Shown here in pieces: positions 15,909-27,700 of a DNA stretch of 41,334 nucleotides (position 1 is the first letter of the stretch; the number at the start of each line of letters is the position of its first letter). This stretch comes from Planctomycetota bacterium (GTDB lineage Bacteria > Planctomycetota > UBA8742 > UBA2392): assembly GCA_020425605.1 (NCBI GenBank), contig JAGQRH010000033.1:1-41334 (forward strand), in the 5' to 3' direction. The notes under the pieces were generated by a model that saw nothing but the letters and a program-made list of their open reading frames with translations, did not search any database and was not told the DNA's origin. Position numbers and translations under genes: made by a program.

Positions 15909-16945
15909 GGCTTGTCGAATATCATGGACTCGAGTGTCAGGCCGGGTCCAAACGCCATCGCCAGCCCGGCACCCGGTGCGGCACTCTCGAGCATGGCTTT
16001 CAGCACGAACATCACCGTCGCCGAGGACATGTTGCCATAGTCGCGCAACACCGCGCGAGAAACAGCCAGCGCATCTTCCGGCAGGCTCAAGCCTGCTTGT
16101 ATCGCGTCAAGAATCGCTCGGCCGCCGGGGTGCACAGCCCACAGGCTGATTGGGGCGTCTACCCAATTCATGAGGTCCGCGATGTTGTCGCCCAGCACTT
16201 TCGGCAGGCTGGGCGAGAGTTCCATGGCGAAACCGCGGTCGCCGACTTGCCAGGTAATGAGCTCAGCAGCCTCGGGCAGCACGTCGCAATGAAATCGCTT
16301 GAGTTGCAGGCCTTCGGATTCCGCGCTGATCACGCTCGCCGCGCAGCCATCCGCAAACTGCATGAAGCCGAGCAAGCCTTCCAGGTCAACGTCTTCCTGC
16401 AAGTGCAACGTGCAGAGTTCCAGATTGACTAGCAGCACCTTCGCCCGCGGCTCAGAGCGCACGATATGCGACGCGGCCTTCAGGCCGTTGATCGCCGCAT
16501 AGCAGCCCATGAAGCCGATGACGGTACGTTCGAGCGACGACCGCAGGCCAAGGGCCTGCTGCAATTGCAGGTCCAGCCCGGGGGTGCTGAGTCCCGTGCA
16601 GGTGGTGACAATCAGGTGCGTGATGTCCCCGCCGCGAGACCCGGCGAGTGCTTCGCGGCAGGCCTCCAAGGCCAGGGGCAGCGCGTGTTCATCGAACAGC
16701 GCCATGCGCGCTGAGGTTGGAGGAAATGAGCCGCGCACATAAAAGTCGCCGCTGTCCAGGCGCTCTGGCTCAGGCGCGGGCTCGAAGATGGTGTAGCGCC
16801 GTTCAATCTGGGCCTTGTCGGCGAGGCGAGCGAATTTGCGGCGATCGCGTTCATCAGCGAGCATCATCGGTGCATAGGCAAGAAACTTCCCATGCGCCTC
16901 AAAACGCGGCACTGAGGTTGCAATCCGATTCAGCCACACACTCAT
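15905..16945 (-). CDS. Type III polyketide synthase (chalcone-synthase fold)
   Basis: This 346-residue enzyme would extend a starter acyl-CoA with malonyl-CoA and cyclise the chain, giving alkylresorcinols or alkylpyrones in bacteria. The catalytic triad is visible: Cys148 in GFMGCYAAING, His272 in WAVHPGGRAILD and Asn305 in RDYGNMSSATVMF. The GPG loop (AFGPGLTLE) near the C-terminus is also kept. Length is typical (350-400). It is the first gene of the operon, coupled by a 4-base overlap to the methyltransferase. The starter unit cannot be deduced; fatty acyl is inferred from comparison with srsA-type loci. Confidence 0.92.
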   Translation of the reverse strand: MSVWLNRIATSVPRFEAHGKFLAYAPMMLADERDRRKFARLADKAQIERRYTIFEPAPEPERLDSGDFYVRGSFPPTSARMALFDEHALPLALEACREALAGSRGGDITHLIVTTCTGLSTPGLDLQLQQALGLRSSLERTVIGFMGCYAAINGLKAASHIVRSEPRAKVLLVNLELCTLHLQEDVDLEGLLGFMQFADGCAASVISAESEGLQLKRFHCDVLPEAAELITWQVGDRGFAMELSPSLPKVLGDNIADLMNWVDAPISLWAVHPGGRAILDAIQAGLSLPEDALAVSRAVLRDYGNMSSATVMFVLKAMLESAAPGAGLAMAFGPGLTLESMIFDKP

Positions 16946-17146
16946 GAGCGATTCCGTACAGGCTCAACGCCGAGGACAACAGCCTGCTTCCAGCGTAACC
17001 GTGTAATGTGCCAGCGAGACAGCCAGATCGCGGCGAGAGCCGGAATCCAACGCGCAACTGCGTACCCTGCCCGTCATTGGATCGCTCGAAGCAATCACGA
17101 AACCGGGGCGGTTGCCCGCCCCGGTTGTGATGGCCCCCAATAACAG
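16946..17146. other. Gene-free spacer upstream of the polyketide synthase operon
   Basis: It holds the terminator-like inverted repeat at 17101-17126 and presumably the promoter of the synthase operon, which I could not place. Nothing else is evident. Confidence 0.4.
17101..17126 (-). terminator. Strong hairpin after the thioredoxin-like gene
   Basis: AACCGGGGCGG-TTGC-CCGCCCCGGTT is a perfect 11-base-pair inverted repeat 20 bases beyond the stop of the minus-strand gene at 17147. On that strand it is followed only by a short TTTCG, so it is a terminator-like hairpin with a weak U tract. Confidence 0.55.
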
Positions 17147-18421
17147 CTATCTGGCCTGGCGAACCTTGCGGTTCAGGTTGCTGGTGGCGGGTTTTGTTTC
17201 CCTGGTCGCGGCAGGGCCGGCATTGCCCGTGGCCGGGCGAGATTTGGACTTGATGGCGCTGTCTCCTGACGCTGACGACGAGCGCCTGCCCAGCGAACTG
17301 CCGCCTTTGCCCGTAGCTTTCACTTCAGATCCTTTGTCAGCCTTCTCGATCGCGCCCACCTTTTCGAGTTGCTTACGCGCGGCCTGGCCGACCCGGTTCG
17401 TGGCCGCGCGGTCGGCGATGCTCCGCAGCCGATCCACCACTGCCTTGCGCCCGGTCTCGGTCACGCCTGCGCGGCCAAGGTCGGCCGTTGCCTTTTCGAG
17501 GTCCGCACGGTCTTTGCGAAAGTTCTGCAGCGCGTCCGACTTGCGCCAGTTTTCAACCTTCGCAGCAAAGTCCTTGGCGCCGGTCACGCCCTTATAGCGG
17601 CTTACAGTCTCTTCGGCGCGGGTTATGGCCGTTTCCGGGTCGACTTCGAACTCGCGTTCGAGGTTCTCAAAGTGCTCGCTGGCCGTGTCCTCGATCCACT
17701 TCTGCAGGTACGCCGCGTCGGCCTTTTCCTTGTCCGTGTAGCCGTAGCTCTGGCAGATGGTGTTGGCTTCGTCCCAGGCGCGTTCGTAGTCGCCTTCCTT
17801 TATGTAGTCACGGCTTCGCGTGCAGCTATCGCACACCTCACGGGGCATCCGCTCGCAATGGCAGTTCATCCCCGCCGCGAGCGTGCGGAAGCGGGCGTCG
17901 ACTGCATCCATCTCCTTATCTTCAGTGTACCAGTCGTGGGCGCAGACCACGCCCTTCTCGTTCACGACGACGGCCTGTGGTGTGCCGGATTCGTCGTCGA
18001 CCGTGAACAGCGCGTTGGTCTGCTCATCGAGGTCACGAGCGACCGGCATCGTCCAGTCCATGCGGAGCAAGTGTTTGCGGGTTTCCTCAACGTCGGCGAG
18101 GTTCGGGTAAATGTCCTTGTCGAAGGCCGTGTTGATGACGAACACCTTTGCACAAGGGTGCGCCTTGTACTCCTCGTACAACTTTTGAATGCGCGGCATG
18201 GCGATGCGTTCGCAGCCGTCGCAGTCGCGCTGGTAAAAGATGAAGAGGACGACCTTTCCTTCCAGGCTCTCGTCCGTAATCGGATCACCCTGGACCATCT
18301 CCTCCTCGAGCTGCAGCTCGGGGCATTCCTCATCAATGACGTTGGATTTGCTTCCCGGGTGCATGCAGGCAGGAAGGGCGGCCGGAAGGAGGGCCAGCAA
18401 GAGAAAGGCGGCAATGCGCAT
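17147..18421 (-). CDS. Thioredoxin-fold lipoprotein with basic low-complexity tail
   Basis: From ATG at 18421 (RBS CAGGAG) the 424-residue protein has a lipoprotein signal with lipobox LPAC. A thioredoxin-like domain follows (KVVLFIFYQRDCDGCERIAM) with CxxC in the active-site position, and the strand pattern VFVINTAFDKD and TPQAVVVNEKGVV matches the fold including the cis-Pro region. After it comes a second Cys cluster (HCERMPREVCDSC), then helical repeat-like sequence, and about 65 residues of Ser/Lys/Ala-rich basic tail. A periplasmic thiol-disulfide role is inferred from the CxxC. It is transcribed away from the giant surface-protein gene. Confidence 0.75.
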   Translation of the reverse strand: MRIAAFLLLALLPAALPACMHPGSKSNVIDEECPELQLEEEMVQGDPITDESLEGKVVLFIFYQRDCDGCERIAMPRIQKLYEEYKAHPCAKVFVINTAFDKDIYPNLADVEETRKHLLRMDWTMPVARDLDEQTNALFTVDDESGTPQAVVVNEKGVVCAHDWYTEDKEMDAVDARFRTLAAGMNCHCERMPREVCDSCTRSRDYIKEGDYERAWDEANTICQSYGYTDKEKADAAYLQKWIEDTASEHFENLEREFEVDPETAITRAEETVSRYKGVTGAKDFAAKVENWRKSDALQNFRKDRADLEKATADLGRAGVTETGRKAVVDRLRSIADRAATNRVGQAARKQLEKVGAIEKADKGSEVKATGKGGSSLGRRSSSASGDSAIKSKSRPATGNAGPAATRETKPATSNLNRKVRQAR

Positions 18422-18797
18422 GGGGGTCTCCTGGAGTAGAGGTGTCAATGGCAATGGAACGCCCGGCGCCTCCTCGCGTTTGCACAACTTTCGTTCTGAA
18501 TTGATGAGTCCGCAGGGCCGGCTCCGGAGGCCGAGCGCAAAGCGCCTTGCGGTCTCATATATCGTTTCGTTCCAGATTTGAGACATAGTCAGAATGTGAC
18601 AACTCGGGACTGGTGTCACTCAACTAGGCCAGAATTTTCTTACATTATGGCACGTACTCTCGGTGAGAATTCCGACTTGCACATTATGCACCCCTAGAGT
18701 ATGGTCTCGTCCCATTCATTACTGGCGTCTGACAAGCAATCTGGTTCTGCGTCCGACAATTTTTCGAAATCTTCTGCCTAGTCCGGGAGAGCAACAA
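18422..18797. other. Divergent intergenic region between lipoprotein and giant surface-protein genes
   Basis: The 376-base spacer is more AT-rich than the flanking genes and should hold both promoters. Open frames extend into it from both genes, but the better starts are at 18421 and 18798. The only promoter I can place is at 18677-18705. Confidence 0.45.
18677..18705 (+). promoter_or_regulatory. Possible sigma-70-type promoter for the giant gene
   Basis: TTGCAC (18677-18682) and TATGGT (18700-18705) are separated by 17 bases, about 90 bases before the proposed GTG start. It resembles a standard promoter; no further support is visible. Confidence 0.3.
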
Positions 18798-21700
18798 GTG
18801 CTGCATAATTCAAGCCGCTTCGTATCAACGATCTCGATCCTTGGAGTCCTGCTTCTCTGCGCCGCAAGCCTTGATGCGCAGCTGTCCGTGAAGGTCCCGC
18901 CGGGCGTGGGCACAAACCCCGCGCTTCCGCACGTGACCTGGGACGGCCAGGCCACAACGCTCAAGGCCGTGGCATACGGCGGCACGGCACCCTACACCTT
19001 TCAGTGGGACCTCAACGGCGACGGCACATACGACACCGGGCCCACGGCTGCAGTCGGACAGAACTGCCAGTGGTCGAACACGTACAACGTGCCTGCCACG
19101 CGTGACTACGTGGCGCGAGTCAAGGTAACCGACAATGTCGGCGCCACCGCGACACATGACTACCTGATCCGCGTCCACGACGCGGCCGCCGCAACTCAAG
19201 CAATTCGCGCGGACAAGGCCATCGATGACGGCCTGTGGTACCTGCACTCACAGCTCGTCTTCACAACAATTGGCGGCAACAAGGCTGCCTTCCTGAACGA
19301 TGCAAGCCAGGAGCACAACGAGGCCGCCACGGGCGTTGGGCTTCAGGCGTTCCAAAACAAGGGACACCGGATCAACGGCGCCGCCACAAACCCATACGTC
19401 GACGACGTTACCTGGATGCACAACTGGATCTTCGGACAACTCGTGCGCCAGAACACAACCGTCCAGAACGGACTCGACCCGGACGTGAACGGCAACGGCT
19501 ACGGCCTGCGCTTTACATCCAACGCAATGTACGGCGCCTCGCTGGCGTTCGTCGGTATCGCAACCGCCAACGTTCCAGCACAAGTTGCTCCGACTGGCTT
19601 CATTCCCGAGGTCTCAGGCCGCACATACGCGGACATCTGCCAGGACATTGCGGACTTCTTCCTGTGGGCCCAGATCGACTTCCCAGTCGGGGCGGACGAA
19701 GGGTCGTGGCGCTACAGCCCTTTCAACAACGCCGGATCGGCCGGAAGTGCAGACGGATCCAATCAGCACTTCGTGGTGACCGGCCTGTACTGGGCGCGAC
19801 AGCAGATGGGCATCACGATCCCCGCAGGGTTCCTGGCGCGCATCGACAACTCCGTGACTCACATGCAGAACGCCAATGGCGCATTCGGCTACTCGACGAA
19901 TGCCGACTGGCTGAACTTCCAGAAGACCGCTGGCAATCTTGCGACCTTGGAACTCCTTGGCGATCCCAACCCTCCGACCTCGGGCTCTCGCCTGGACAAG
20001 GCGCTCAAGTTCCTCGGCGACAACTGGAACACGAACACCGGCTCGGGTGGTTCGCGCAACGTCGGCGATTTCTACTCGATGTATGCCTGCATGAAGGGCT
20101 GCCGCGCATTCACTCCGACTATTACCACCATTACCAACACAGCCGCAACGCTGTCCTACGACTGGTACAGCCTCTATCGCACGTTTCTTCTCGGTAGCCA
20201 GCAAACGGACGGTCGCTGGCAGCATGGTGTTGCCGGAGCACTCGGGCCTCTCGACCAGAGCGTCACTCACCTGATGTCAGCAATGGCCATCGAGATCCTG
20301 GAGACCACTTTCCTTGTTCAGCCGCCGGTGGCGGTTGCAGACGCTTCACCGAGCACCTGCCTTGAGAATCAGGTCATCCAGCTTGACCACAGCAACTCGT
20401 ATCACCTTGACGCCGGGCGTACGCTGGTCCTGTTCGAATGGGACGCCGACAACGACGGCACGTTTGAGTTCTCGACCCCAAACTTGTTCCAGACCTACGC
20501 CTTCAATGTAGGCGCCGGAGCGGGCAGCCGCACGCCGCGCCTGCGCGTCACTGACGACATTGGCCAGCAGTCTATCGACGGCTCACTCGTGATCACGGTC
20601 CTGCCGCCGGCATCCAATGTTCCCCCGGTCGCGATCGCGATTCCGCCGGGCGCATCCGGCCCGACCGGTGACTACACCTATGACCTGTCCACCGAGACCC
20701 TTGCGCAGGGTGGCGTACAGTTCGACGCATCGGCTTCCTACGACCCGAACGATTCCATCGCCAACTACGACTGGGACCTCAACAACGACAACACGTTCGG
20801 CGACATCACCGGCGTGAACCCGATCATGGTGCAGGGCGACCGCACCACTTGGGTTCCCGGCTGGACCGCCGGCAACATTTACACCATCGCGCTGCGCGTT
20901 GAGGACACCTTCGGCGTGTTCTCATACGACAGCGCCACGGTGCTGGTGGTCGCGGACTCCGCCACTGCGGTTGCCTTCCCGGCCGCGCGCACACCCGGCC
21001 TGTTCGCCGAGTACGTGTACAACATCGCCACGGAAACGGTCGTCGGCACAGGCGGCGTACAGTTGGACGGCAATGACTCGTTTGACCCGAACATGTCCGG
21101 CTCGATCGTCAGCTGGGACTGGGACATCGACAACAACGGCAGCTTCGGCGACCTGACCGGCGCTACCCCGTTCATCATGCAGGCCGACCGTCCGGGCAAC
21201 TGGACAGCCGGCAACGTGTACGTCATCCGCCTGCTGGTTACGGACAGCACCGGCGGCCAGGGTACGGACACGGCCACCGTTCACGTCGTCAACGACGTTG
21301 TATACACCGCGCCGCAGACCGTAGGCGGCACCGAAGACACCAATCTTCTGGTCACCATGGCGCGCAGCGGCGCGTATTCATCTTCCGTCAGCTTGCGCGT
21401 AGTCGCCGTACCTGCAGCCGGCCTTCTATACCAGACACCGGACGGCGTCGCACTCGGTGCGCAGGTGAACGTCAATGACCTGGTGACTGACGCTGCAGGA
21501 CGCCTAATCTTTGTTCCCGCAGCCGACGGCAACGGCACGCCATACGTCACGTTCAACGTTGAGGCCGACGACGGCACATACACAAGCGTAGCCCCGAGCG
21601 TGATGACCCTGAATCTCGCCGCCGTCAACGACCGGCCGAGCTTCACCGCGGGCTCGAACCAGGCGCCATGGGCGCCGACAGCCGGCCCCGTGAACGTGGC

Positions 21701-24700
21701 CGGTTGGGCCACTGCGATCAGCGCCGGCCCGGCCGACGAATCCGGCCAGAACCTGACGTTCATTCTCACGCCCGTGCAGACCTCCGGCACGGTCACCTAC
21801 ATCACGCCACCGAGCATCGACTCGACGACCGGCAACCTGACCTTTGAGCTGGACTCAAGCTCAACCGGCTTCACCGTATACAACGTCACGCTGCAAGATG
21901 ACGGCGGAACGGCACTCGGCGGGCTGGACACGTCTTCGCCCCCGGCGCTGCTGATCATCTCGTCGTATCAGAGCGACATCTGGGTCGATCCGGCCTACTC
22001 GTCGCTGAACTACGGCGATGACCCGGCCGGCCCGGCACAGCGCTACGGCATCGACGCATTCTCTGACCTCGCTACGGCGCTGACCTTCGCCCGTGACGGT
22101 GCGAACATCCGCCTTGCCGCTGCGGTGTATCCGGGCGTTACCGTGGACAGGCCCCTCACCCTCACCGGTGCAGGACTGGCCACAACGCGCCTGCGCGGCG
22201 CATCACCGGCGCTGACCGTGAATTCTGCGGGCGTCGTGGTGACTGGTATGACGCTCGAGGTCGACACGGCCCCGACGCCGGATGACCCGACCATCCTGAT
22301 CCTCAGCGGCGACCTTTCGATTGACAACTCGACCGTGGTCGAGAGCGGCAGTTTCAACCAAGCCGCCATCCGGATCACCGGCGGCACGGTGGTCTTTGGT
22401 GCAGGCGTTACCATCAACCGCCAGGGCGCGGGCATGCTGATCGACCACCAGACTACCGGTGCGATCGACCTGACCGGCGTTACCTTGCAGGACGGCGGCG
22501 CAGCCTTTGCCGACAACTACACGATCGAGGACGCCATTGTTCACTACCTCGACAACGCAACCAGCGGGCTGTGCACCTGGGTTGCGAACAACGTCTACGT
22601 CACGACCAACACGCTCGGCGTACAGACCGGTGTAGACGCTGCTACGGCAGGCGACACGGTCAACGTCACGACCGGTACGTACATCGGTGCCAGCGTGGGC
22701 AAGAACCTGACGCTGGACCTCAGTGCGGGCTCGGTTCTGCGGGGTGCTTCGCCGGTCATCACGCACACGGCAGGTACGCTGACCATCACCGGCGGCGACC
22801 TCGACCAGAACACCGCATTCCCGACCATCCTGCTTCAGGGCGGCACGCTGATCCTCGACAGCGTCATAGTGCGCGAGGACGGCACCGCAGCAAGCAATCA
22901 GGATTGCGTTGAGATCCAGGCCGGCACGCTGGACGTCACGACGAACGGCGGCAACACCTTCCAGATCCGGGGTGCGGGCGGCAGCTTCATCCGCAACCAG
23001 GCGGGCACGGCCGACCTTGATGTCACGAGTGGCGTGACGTTCATGGAAGACGCCACAACCTTCGTACCAGCAACACTTGCCGATGCATTCAGCATCGAAG
23101 ACCGCGTTTTCCACAAGCTCGACCAGGCTACGTCCGGGCGCGTGCTGTGGGTTGCCGGCAGGCTCTACGTCACCACCAACACGCTCGGTATCGGGCCCGG
23201 AGTCAGCGCAGCCAGCAGCGGATTTTCGATCGATGTGGCAGCCGGCAGTTACGACGAAAAGGTCGTGGTAAACAAACTGCTGACACTGCGTGGCGCCCAG
23301 ACCGGAGTCTCGGCCGTCGGCCGCTCAGCGACCGAATCGGTACTGACTTCCACGAGCGGCGCGCCAGGTGTCCCGCTGTTCACGATTACAGCCAACAACA
23401 TTACGATTGACGGATTCGCGCTGGACGTGGACGTGAATTTCGCAGCAGGTGGTATCGAGTCGAGCTTCGGCGTCATCATGCTGTCGAACAACCTCATCAC
23501 CGCAACCGACAGCGTTTCGCCCGGCAGCACGGTCGCCGGCACATACGGCGCGCGAATCAACGCTCCGCTTGGTGTTCCCACGATCCAAGGCAACGAGATC
23601 GCGATCGGCACTTCGACCCTTGAGACCGGGCTGCACCTGATCGGCACGGGGGGTACTGTCGGCGGCGGTGCACCGGTGCTTGGCAACAGGATCCGCGCAT
23701 TCGGCCGGGACCTGCTTACCGATTCATCCAACGCCATCGGCGGCCTGCAGATCTCGAACAACACCTTCAACGGCGGCGGCGTCGAAGTATTCGACCCGAT
23801 CTCAGCGGTCGACTTCCTTGGCAACACCTTCGCACCGCTGAGCGCCGCGACGACGTTCAGCAGTGCTTACTTGAAGTTTGTCAATCAGGCTCCTGTCACC
23901 TTCATCGGCAACACCTTCACGGGCCACGAGAACGTGGCAGTCCTGAGTGGCGCCAGCAATACCGTCGACATCCAGAGCAACACGTTCACGCCGGCGGCAG
24001 GCGCAACCAACTTCACACATATCCTGGTCAGCAGCGGCTACGAGACGGCCGGTGCGCCAAGCGCCAACCCGGCAAACGACATCACGATCCGCGGCAACGC
24101 ATTCAACAACGCCGCCGGCGCGTCCGGGCGTGCGGTTGATTTCCAGGACCAGAACGACGACGTGGGCAGCGCATGGGGCACCATCACGATGGGCACCGTT
24201 GCTTTGCCGAACATCTTCGATGGCACCCTTGCCCAGTACCTGCGCCTGCAGTTCCAGACCGGCATCTCGCCGTTCTACCTCGCGCCGACGTTCATCGCGG
24301 GCGGTACCCCGCCGACACCGGGCGATTTCGACACCAACTTCGACGGCTCGAACAACACCTTCAACGGCGTGCTTCCGCCGGCCATGAATATGGCCGAGCG
24401 CAATGCGCTCGAGAGCAAGGTCTTCCATAAGGTGGACGACGCACGTGTGGGCCTGGTGTTCTTCGGCTACAACAACCCGCCGACCATGACCACCATGGCT
24501 ACATTTGGCCCGATCAACGAAGACACCTCCATTGTCATCACGCACGCAGACATGATCGCCAACGGCAACGAGGCGGACGCCAACGGCGACCCGATCGGCT
24601 TCCGGCTTGAGGCCCTGAGCTCCGGCTCACTGACCTACAGCGGCGGCCCGATCACCTTCGGAACCACCATTGTCGGCCCGGGCGAGTCCGTAACGTGGAC

Positions 24701-27700
24701 GCCGGCTCTCAATGCCAACGGGCTTGCGCTGAACGCATTTACCGTCAGCGCGCACGACGGCATCGACCCGGCAGTCAACACCGTGCAGGTAACTGTTGAC
24801 GTCACGGCGATCAACGATGCCCCGGTTGCAGGCGGCACACTGATCACCAGCGGCAACGAAGACACTGATATCCCGCTGTCATACTCGTTCACGGACGTTG
24901 ACGCAGGCGTCGGCCCGGTTCGCGTCACACTGTCGTGCACCAACGGCACAATCACGCTTGCCGGCACGACCGGGCTTACGTTCAACGGCGGCACGCTGAA
25001 CGGCACATCGCTGCTCGACTTCTCGGGCAGCACGGCGAACGTGCAGGCTGCGATTGCCACGATGAACTACCGCGGCTTCCTTAACTACAACGGCCCGGCA
25101 TCCGCCGCGTTCACCATCAACGACCAGGGCGCTTCGGGCCTGGGCGGCCCGCTGGCCGACACACGCAACACCACCATCACCGTGATTCCAGTGAATGACG
25201 CACCGACGATCAGCGTGCTGAACACCGTGTTCGGCGGACCTGAAGACACCCTGATCTACATCGACTTTGCCACCCTCGCGGCGGCCGGAAATGAGGCCGA
25301 CGTCGACAGCGCACCGGTCGGGTTCCAGATCTTCCCGACTCTTCCGAACTCCGTGTGGGTGAACGGCGTCCTGGTCGGGCCTTCCTCACTGTTCTTCCCC
25401 GGCGACTACCTTGAGTGGCAGCCTCAGGCCGACACCAACGGCACGATCGTCGCCTTTGACGTTCGCGCGCACGACGGGCTGCTTCCCTCGATCACGCAGC
25501 TGCAAGGCCGTGTGTTTGTTGAGCCGGTGAATGACGCCCCGTCATTCGCCGCACTGAACCCGACTTCCGTGCTGGAGGACGCCGGTCCGCAGAACCAGAC
25601 CGGCTGGGCCGTATTCAACGCCGGCGCGGCAAATGAGGGCTCGCAGTCCGTCCTCAGCTACACCGTCAACATCACCTCGGGTGCGGCTTTGCTGACCAGC
25701 GGCATCACGGTCAACACGAGCGGCGAGCTTTCATTCACGCCCGCAGCCAATGCCAACGGTGCGGTAGACTTCACCGTCACGGTCCGCGACAACGGCGGTA
25801 CCGCGACCGGCGGCGTCGACACCTGGCTAAATCCGACGACCTTCACGCTGGTCATTGCCGCCGTGAACGATGTGCCACTGCTCACGGCCAACACGCCGGT
25901 GCCCGCAGTCAATGAGGATTCGGGCGCGGCCAGCTATACGCTGGTCACGCTGCCTGCCGGTTTCAATCCGGGCGGCGGCGTTGATGAGGCTTCACAGACG
26001 CCTGCCTCGTTCAATGTCACGAACATCAGCAACGCGGCCCTGTTCAGCGCGCTGCCGACGGTCAACCTGGCCGGCCAACTCAGCTACACGCCGGCGGCCC
26101 ACGCGTTCGGTACCTCCACCTTTGACCTGACCGTTACGGACAACGGCGCCCCGGGCGCGACCTCGGTGGTGCAGACCATCACGATCACCGTCAACCCGGT
26201 CAACGATGCCCCGGCCGTCACCGGCGGCAGCAACCCGACCGTCAACGAAGACGCGGGCCCGCAGAACATCTCCAACTTCGTCGGTATGACGGCCGGACAG
26301 CCCAACGAGGCTGGACAGGCGGCATTGGCATACAGCGTCGTCAACCTGACGCCGGCCGGCGGCCTGGCCTTCACGACTGCGCCGACCATCAACGCGGCGG
26401 GCACCCTCAGTTTCCAGACCGCGCCGGATTCAAACGGCTCGGCCACCTTCCAGGTCACCGTGCAGGACAACGGCGGCACGGCCAATGGCGGCGTCGACAC
26501 ATCGGCGCCTTCGGCCGTATTCACCCTCACTGTCTCGCCGGTAAACGACACACCGAGCTTCACGGTATCGGCAGCCAACACGATCGTGACCGTCGCCGAG
26601 GACGCCGGGGCAGTCTCAATCACCGGCTGGATCAACAGCTTCACGGCCGGCCCCGCGAATGAATCGGGCCAGGCAGTTCTGGACTACAACATCAGCGCAA
26701 TCAGCAACGCCGCACTATTCTCAACTCAGCCGGATGTGACCAACGCCGGCGACCTCACCTTCACGACCGCGGCCGACGCCCACGGCACCAGTACCTTCAA
26801 GGTCAGCGTGACCGACAACGCCGGCGGCACGGACACCTCCGCGACGCAGACGTTCACCATCACCATCACCAGCGTGAACGACGCGCCCACACTGACTTCG
26901 GTCGCCAACTTCGCGGGCGGAACTGAAGACACCCAGTACGTGATCACCTTCGCCGCCCTTCAGACAGCCGCCAATGAGGCGGATGTCGACGGCGATGCGG
27001 TATCCTTCCGTATCCAGAACATCCTGTCCGGTACCCTGACGATGAACGGCAACCCGGTCGTCGCAGGCACCAGCATCTTCACCAGCGGCCAGCTTGAATG
27101 GACGCCCGCAACCAACGCGAACGGCGCGGCACTGAACGCGTTCAGCATCCTGGCATGGGACGGCTTGCTGAACTCCAGCAACCCGGCCGTCAACGTGACC
27201 GTGGACGTCTCGGCCGCGAACGACGACCCGGTGCTGGCGGTCAATACCGGCGCCACCGTCATCGAAGGCGGCACGATCGGTATCCCGAACACCAGCCTTC
27301 AGGTCACAGACCCTGAGCAGGCCCCGGGCGCGATCCAGTACGTGCTCGACAGCGTCCCGGCCAACGGCACGCTTGACCTGACGGGCCCCGGCACGCTCAG
27401 CGTCGGCAACACCTTCACGCAGGGCGACATCGACGGCGGCAGCCTGACCTACACGCACAACGCCGGCGAGACGACCAGCGACTCGTTCACCTTCCACGTC
27501 CTGGACGGAGCGGGTGGAACGCTGGCCAGCGCGGGCTCACCGCTTGCGTTCGCGATCACCATCACCCCGACCAACGACCTGCCGACGCTGTCGGCGGGCA
27601 CTGTGGCCGGCTCCGCGCTCGAAGACACGGCGTTCGACATGGTCTTCAGCGACCTGCAGACCACAACCGGCGCAAGCGACGTCGATGGAAATGTCGTCGG

